NCBI GenBank assembly: GCA_003222935.1
Contig: QHXL01000595.1
Coordinates: forward strand, 1 to 9,222
DNA length: 9,222 bases
Source of the DNA: Acidobacteriota bacterium
GTDB taxonomy: Bacteria; Acidobacteriota; Blastocatellia; Pyrinomonadales; Pyrinomonadaceae
Direction: 5' to 3'
Shown here: positions 6,322 through 9,222 of the stretch, one piece after another
How positions within the stretch are numbered: the first letter of the stretch is position 1
Layout of the letters: each line of letters starts with the position of its first letter
Translations under genes and position numbers: made by a program
The notes under the pieces: model-generated
Seen by the model: the letters and a program-made list of their open reading frames with translations, nothing else
Databases searched by the model: none
Told to the model about the DNA's origin: nothing

Positions 6322-7302
6322 ATGAGTAACGGAATTCTTGCCTTCATCGAAACTCGCGGTGGCAGTGTCAACAAAAGCTCTATTGAAGCGATCGCGGCCG
6401 CGCAGGCGCTGGGTGCACAACTTCAGCAGACGGTAACCGCGGTTGTTCTTGCCAATGAGTCAGCAGCGCAGGAAGTTGCGGCCTACGATGTCGCGAAAGT
6501 CATTAATGCGACCAACGACAAGTTGGCTGATTACACACCCGATGCCTATGCCGACGCGTTTGAAAAAGTCGTCAAACAAGTTGACCCTGCGTTTGTTTTC
6601 ATGACGCACACCTACCAGGTGCGTGACTTCGCGCCAAAGCTTGCAGCACGTTTTGCCAAGTCACTCATCAGTGATTGCATTCGAGCGTCAGTCGATGGCG
6701 GCAACATCGTCTTCACCCGAAGAATTTTCCTCGGCAAGCTCGACGCCGATGTTCTGTCGGACGGTGCGGCGCCGGTCTTTGCAACTTTCCAAACGGGTGC
6801 ATATCGACCTGACAATGCGCAGAAGGGAAGTGGTGCTCAAGTTGAAAACGTCGGGGTAGAAGTTGGCGACGTGCGGATGATTCCAGAGGCGCCGTTCCAG
6901 GAAGCTAAGCAGGCCGTCGATCTGACCAAGGCTGATGTGATTGTTGCCGTCGGGCGTGGAATTAAGAGTAAAGACAACCTGGTGCTTGCACAGAAGCTTG
7001 CTGAAGCTCTCGGTGGTGATCTCGCTGCGTCGCGTCCAATCTGTGACGCTGACTGGCTGCCTATCGATCGACAGATTGGATCTTCCGGTCAGACGGTCGC
7101 ACCGAAACTCTATGTTGCGCTTGGAATTTCAGGAGCGATTCAGCACCTGGTTGGAATGAAGAACTCCGGAACAATCGTAGCGATCAACAAGGATCCGGAG
7201 GCGCCGATCTTCGATATAGCGGATTACGGAATCGCTGGCGATCTATTCGAGGCAGTTCCAGTTCTCACTGAAGAAATAAAGAAGATTAAGGGCATCGGCT
7301 AA
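6322..7302 (+). CDS. etfA: Electron transfer flavoprotein, alpha subunit
   Basis: EtfA holds the redox-active FAD of the EtfAB heterodimer. The 326-aa product is full length. The N-terminal domain has ILAFIETRGGSVNKSSIEAI, YTPDAYADAF (71-80) and the QVRDFAPKLAARF block near 99-111. The C-terminal FAD domain has VGRGIKSKDNL (210-220), RPICDADWLPIDRQIG (238-253), SSGQTVAPKLYVALGISGA (254-272), IQHLVGMKNS, IVAINKDPEAPIFDIADYG (285-303) and GDLFEAVPVL. The start ATG 6322 has AAGGA at 6306-6310, a rather long 11-nt spacing. The gene order etfB-etfA is usual. Its position directly after the fatty-acid synthesis genes may reflect shared control of acyl-chain metabolism, but that is inference. Confidence 0.96.
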   Translation: MSNGILAFIETRGGSVNKSSIEAIAAAQALGAQLQQTVTAVVLANESAAQEVAAYDVAKVINATNDKLADYTPDAYADAFEKVVKQVDPAFVFMTHTYQVRDFAPKLAARFAKSLISDCIRASVDGGNIVFTRRIFLGKLDADVLSDGAAPVFATFQTGAYRPDNAQKGSGAQVENVGVEVGDVRMIPEAPFQEAKQAVDLTKADVIVAVGRGIKSKDNLVLAQKLAEALGGDLAASRPICDADWLPIDRQIGSSGQTVAPKLYVALGISGAIQHLVGMKNSGTIVAINKDPEAPIFDIADYGIAGDLFEAVPVLTEEIKKIKGIG

Positions 7303-7315
7303 CAAAGAAAGTAAT

Positions 7316-7408
7316 ATCCACAGATTACCCGAATACACAGATTTACTTAAAGGGTTTGGGCCGAACCTATTTGTAAGACAATCTGCGTCATCTGCGTAAT
7401 CTGTGGAT
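7316..7408. repeat. Word-built inverted repeat between convergent genes
   Basis: The left arm 7316-7349 and right arm 7374-7408 are imperfect reverse complements; the outer 13 nt (ATCCACAGATTAC at 7316-7328, with GTAATCTGTGGAT ending at 7408) pair exactly. The right arm is a run of a 9-nt word: TCTGCGTCA, TCTGCGTAA, TCTGTGGAT. Just outside, AAAGTAA and TTACTTT give a further partly paired extension reaching the stop codon of the minus-strand gene. Lying between the 3' ends of two convergent genes, it could stop or stabilise transcripts from both sides, though no clear T-run is present. Confidence 0.9.
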
Positions 7409-7413
7409 GTCAG

Positions 7414-8241
7414 TTACTTTCCCGCAACCGCTTTCTGCATCTCAGCTACAACTTCCTCGGGCTTCCACTTGTTGTCGCTCCACACGCGAACAATCTTCTG
7501 GTCCGTACCCTGGAAGTATCGCAGCCCAAAGAACTGCGCGACACCTTTAATTTGATCCTTCGTCCCCGTAGCAAACTCCCAGTGGTCAAATTTCTCCTCC
7601 TGGTACTTCTCCGTGTGTGCCGCTCCATAACTGCGTAGAACCTTCGGCGTGTCGTAATCAGGATCGATGGTGATACTCATGAGGTGTATCTTCGAATAGA
7701 CGTCCGGCTGCTGTTCGAGTTGTCGATTCACCACGGCAAAGTTGTTACTCATCAGGTCGCAATACTCAGGTAGCGGACAACGCGTGTAGATGAAGGTAAT
7801 CAGAAGCGCCTTGCCGTGGTAGTTGTGCAGCCGTATTTCCTTTTCGTCCTGGTTGACAAGCGTGTAATCAGGAACTTCATCACCAGGTTTAGCGGGAGCA
7901 ACTCCAGTAAGCGGAGTGGTATCGGCTGACTGTCGGGTGATAATCGGATTTTCTATCCACGACTCAGCACCGTTCACAACCAGCGTTGCCGTGACGTCGT
8001 CTCCGACCGCCAAAAGGTTAAAGAACTCCTGATCACGCAACTTGAAGGGCATGGTCATCGCGGGCATGAAATCCTTAACTTCCTCATGTGAGATTGTGAC
8101 GAGTTGTTTTTCAGGCTCGATCGCCACGATCTTGCCTTTCAAGTCGTAGCGTTTTTCATTTGCAGGATTTCGTTTACATGAACTTGCACTTGTGAGTACT
8201 ACAAGTATTGCGATTATCAAGACGACGGAGAGTTTCTTCAT
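7414..8241 (-). CDS. Lipoprotein-like CusF domain fused to SCO1/SenC domain
   Basis: This is a probable exported copper-handling protein of 275 aa. It begins with a hydrophobic export signal (KLSVVLIIAILVVLTSASSC); Cys22 could be lipidated, although the lipobox is weak. Residues about 30-103 resemble CusF-type copper-binding domains, with a Met-rich MPAMTMPF (59-66). Residues about 115-275 are a SCO1/SenC thioredoxin fold, the family that delivers copper to the CuA site of cytochrome c oxidase: ALLITFIYTRCPLPEYC with Cys155 and Cys161 spaced CX5C rather than the classic CX3C, then SITIDPDYDTPKVLRSYG. Near residue 248 the chain passes from GTDQ directly to KIVRVWSDNKWKPEEV. Family members normally have about 14 residues in between, including the copper-ligand His, so copper transfer may be lost. 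The ATG overlaps the stop of the upstream transglycosylase gene, so the two are probably translated together. Confidence 0.88.
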   Translation of the reverse strand: MKKLSVVLIIAILVVLTSASSCKRNPANEKRYDLKGKIVAIEPEKQLVTISHEEVKDFMPAMTMPFKLRDQEFFNLLAVGDDVTATLVVNGAESWIENPIITRQSADTTPLTGVAPAKPGDEVPDYTLVNQDEKEIRLHNYHGKALLITFIYTRCPLPEYCDLMSNNFAVVNRQLEQQPDVYSKIHLMSITIDPDYDTPKVLRSYGAAHTEKYQEEKFDHWEFATGTKDQIKGVAQFFGLRYFQGTDQKIVRVWSDNKWKPEEVVAEMQKAVAGK

Positions 8242-9222
8242 TTGGTTAGGGGTTGCAGCTGGGCGTTATAAAGGCGTTCGTAGTTCCAGAAGTTGGTCAT
8301 CACTTTGTAGACGTAGTCTTTCGTTTGCGAGAAGCCGATCTCGGGCACATATCGATCGGCATCGGTTGCTTTCGACCTGGCAATCCAGCGCGCCAGGTTA
8401 TCGGCGCCTCCGTTGTAAGAGCCGGCGACGGCCTGAGGCTGGTTTGGAAACTGCTGGAAGAGGTTCGCAAGATACTGCGAGCCGAAGAGGATGGCCGTGT
8501 CAGCTGAGTACAGGTCATCCTGTGTGAACTTCATCAGCTTCAGCTGCGTGGCAATTTCATTTGCGGTCGATGGGATAAACTGCATCATTCCCCGCGCTGC
8601 TGCCACTGACTTTACATCGACCTGGTAGCGCGACTCCTGGCGAATAATCGAGAGGGCAAATCGTGGATCGACGTTACGCACGGGAGCGTGTTTCAAAAGA
8701 GAATCACGAAATGGTGGCGCTGCTTCAAGCACATAGTCAGCAGGCATCGTCTTCCACAGTGACTCTGCAAAACGGACAGCACGATTAGCTAAACCTCCAC
8801 GCAAGGAATAGATTGCAAGCGAGTATCCATCGCTGGCAAAAGTAACTTGCTGGTTGGTAGCTGGAGGTGCAGTCGACGTAGCGCTTCGTGCAGCCAGCAG
8901 TTCCGGTATTGCCTCGTCGTAGAGACCAAGCAGGAAAAGTTGGTCTGCTAGTTGTTGATGGGATGACAGCGGAGGATCTGTTGGCGCTGAGTCATTCACC
9001 AGCGGTAGCAATTGAAAACTCGGTAACTTGTACCTGGGCAGTGCGCCGTATGCACGACGAAGAATCTCGATAAGTTCCTGTCGTGCATTCTGGTCCTGGG
9101 TTAAGCGAATGGCGTTTTGAGCAGCGACTCGGGCTTCTTCAAAGCTGGTATTTGCGTTGGCTGTTTTTGCGGCGGTTGCAAAGCCTTGAAATCGACTCGA
9201 CACGGCACTGCGTGTGCGCTCC
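8238..9222 (-). CDS. Soluble lytic transglycosylase, C-terminal part
   Basis: This enzyme family cleaves the peptidoglycan glycan strand to 1,6-anhydro products in the envelope. The frame is open to the right edge of the window, so the N-terminus is missing; a GTG at 9201-9203 is in frame but coding continues upstream of it (ERTRSAVSSR), so it is probably not the start. The visible part has a helical, TPR-like region rich in alanine (RQLIEIL and LADQLFLLGLYDEAIPELLAAR types of segment), followed by the SLT domain: FALSIIRQESRY with catalytic Glu at codon 8634-8636, SVAAARGMMQFIPSTANEIA, AILFGSQYLANLF, AGSYNGGADNLARW, and EIGFSQTKDYVYKVMTNFWNY. Before the SLT domain, DYVLEAAPPFRDSLL appears shorter than related proteins, which usually have a segment with LLYP here. 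The stop TGA shares ATGA with the next gene's start. Confidence 0.9.
   Translation of the reverse strand, partial: ERTRSAVSSRFQGFATAAKTANANTSFEEARVAAQNAIRLTQDQNARQELIEILRRAYGALPRYKLPSFQLLPLVNDSAPTDPPLSSHQQLADQLFLLGLYDEAIPELLAARSATSTAPPATNQQVTFASDGYSLAIYSLRGGLANRAVRFAESLWKTMPADYVLEAAPPFRDSLLKHAPVRNVDPRFALSIIRQESRYQVDVKSVAAARGMMQFIPSTANEIATQLKLMKFTQDDLYSADTAILFGSQYLANLFQQFPNQPQAVAGSYNGGADNLARWIARSKATDADRYVPEIGFSQTKDYVYKVMTNFWNYERLYNAQLQPLTK

Noticed and set aside
8192..8527. Plus-strand open frame opposite the copper-protein start and the transglycosylase
   Set aside because: It is rich in Arg and Ser with no motif, and both minus-strand genes are strongly supported.
1..9222. tRNA, rRNA, riboswitch or integrase/attachment sites
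   Set aside because: I saw no tRNA-like cloverleaf with conserved arms, no rRNA-like stretch, no recognisable riboswitch core and no recombinase gene in any gap.

Overview
The window holds a type II fatty-acid and phospholipid synthesis cluster on the + strand (yceD fragment, rpmF fused in frame to plsX, fabH, fabD, acpP, fabF), followed by the electron-transfer flavoprotein pair etfB-etfA. On the - strand, converging on etfA, is a two-gene unit made of a lytic transglycosylase that runs off the right edge and a CusF/SCO1-type copper lipoprotein. The protein style and the fab-etf arrangement suggest an Acidobacteriota genome, perhaps class Blastocatellia. That placement rests on remembered resemblance and was not computed.

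Layout: 1-170 is the end of a YceD (DUF177) gene; 230-1459 is L32-PlsX; 1660-2607 fabH; 2741-3685 fabD; 3725-3967 acpP; 4060-5205 fabF, which is frameshifted, with its C-terminal piece in another frame at 5186-5335; 5418-6191 etfB; 6322-7302 etfA; 7414-8241 (-) the copper protein; 8238-9222 (-) the transglycosylase. FabD loads malonyl groups onto AcpP, FabH starts chains, FabF elongates them, and PlsX diverts acyl-ACP to acyl-phosphate for phospholipids. EtfAB carries electrons from flavin dehydrogenases such as acyl-CoA dehydrogenases. fabG is not in its common place between fabD and acpP.

Two things stand out. First, almost every intergenic gap contains an inverted repeat. At four loci (2627-2742, 5291-5398, 6200-6295, 7316-7408) the arms are built from several diverged copies of a 7-9 nt word, with a different word at each locus; one repeat supplies the fabD start codon and another supplies the tail of the fabF fragment. 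Second, several genes lack about 10-14 conserved codons compared with their families: fabH, fabF (with loss of frame), the copper protein (losing its expected copper-ligand His) and probably the transglycosylase. Together with the L32-PlsX fusion this is either real, unusual gene remodelling or a set of assembly errors. The sequence alone cannot decide between them.
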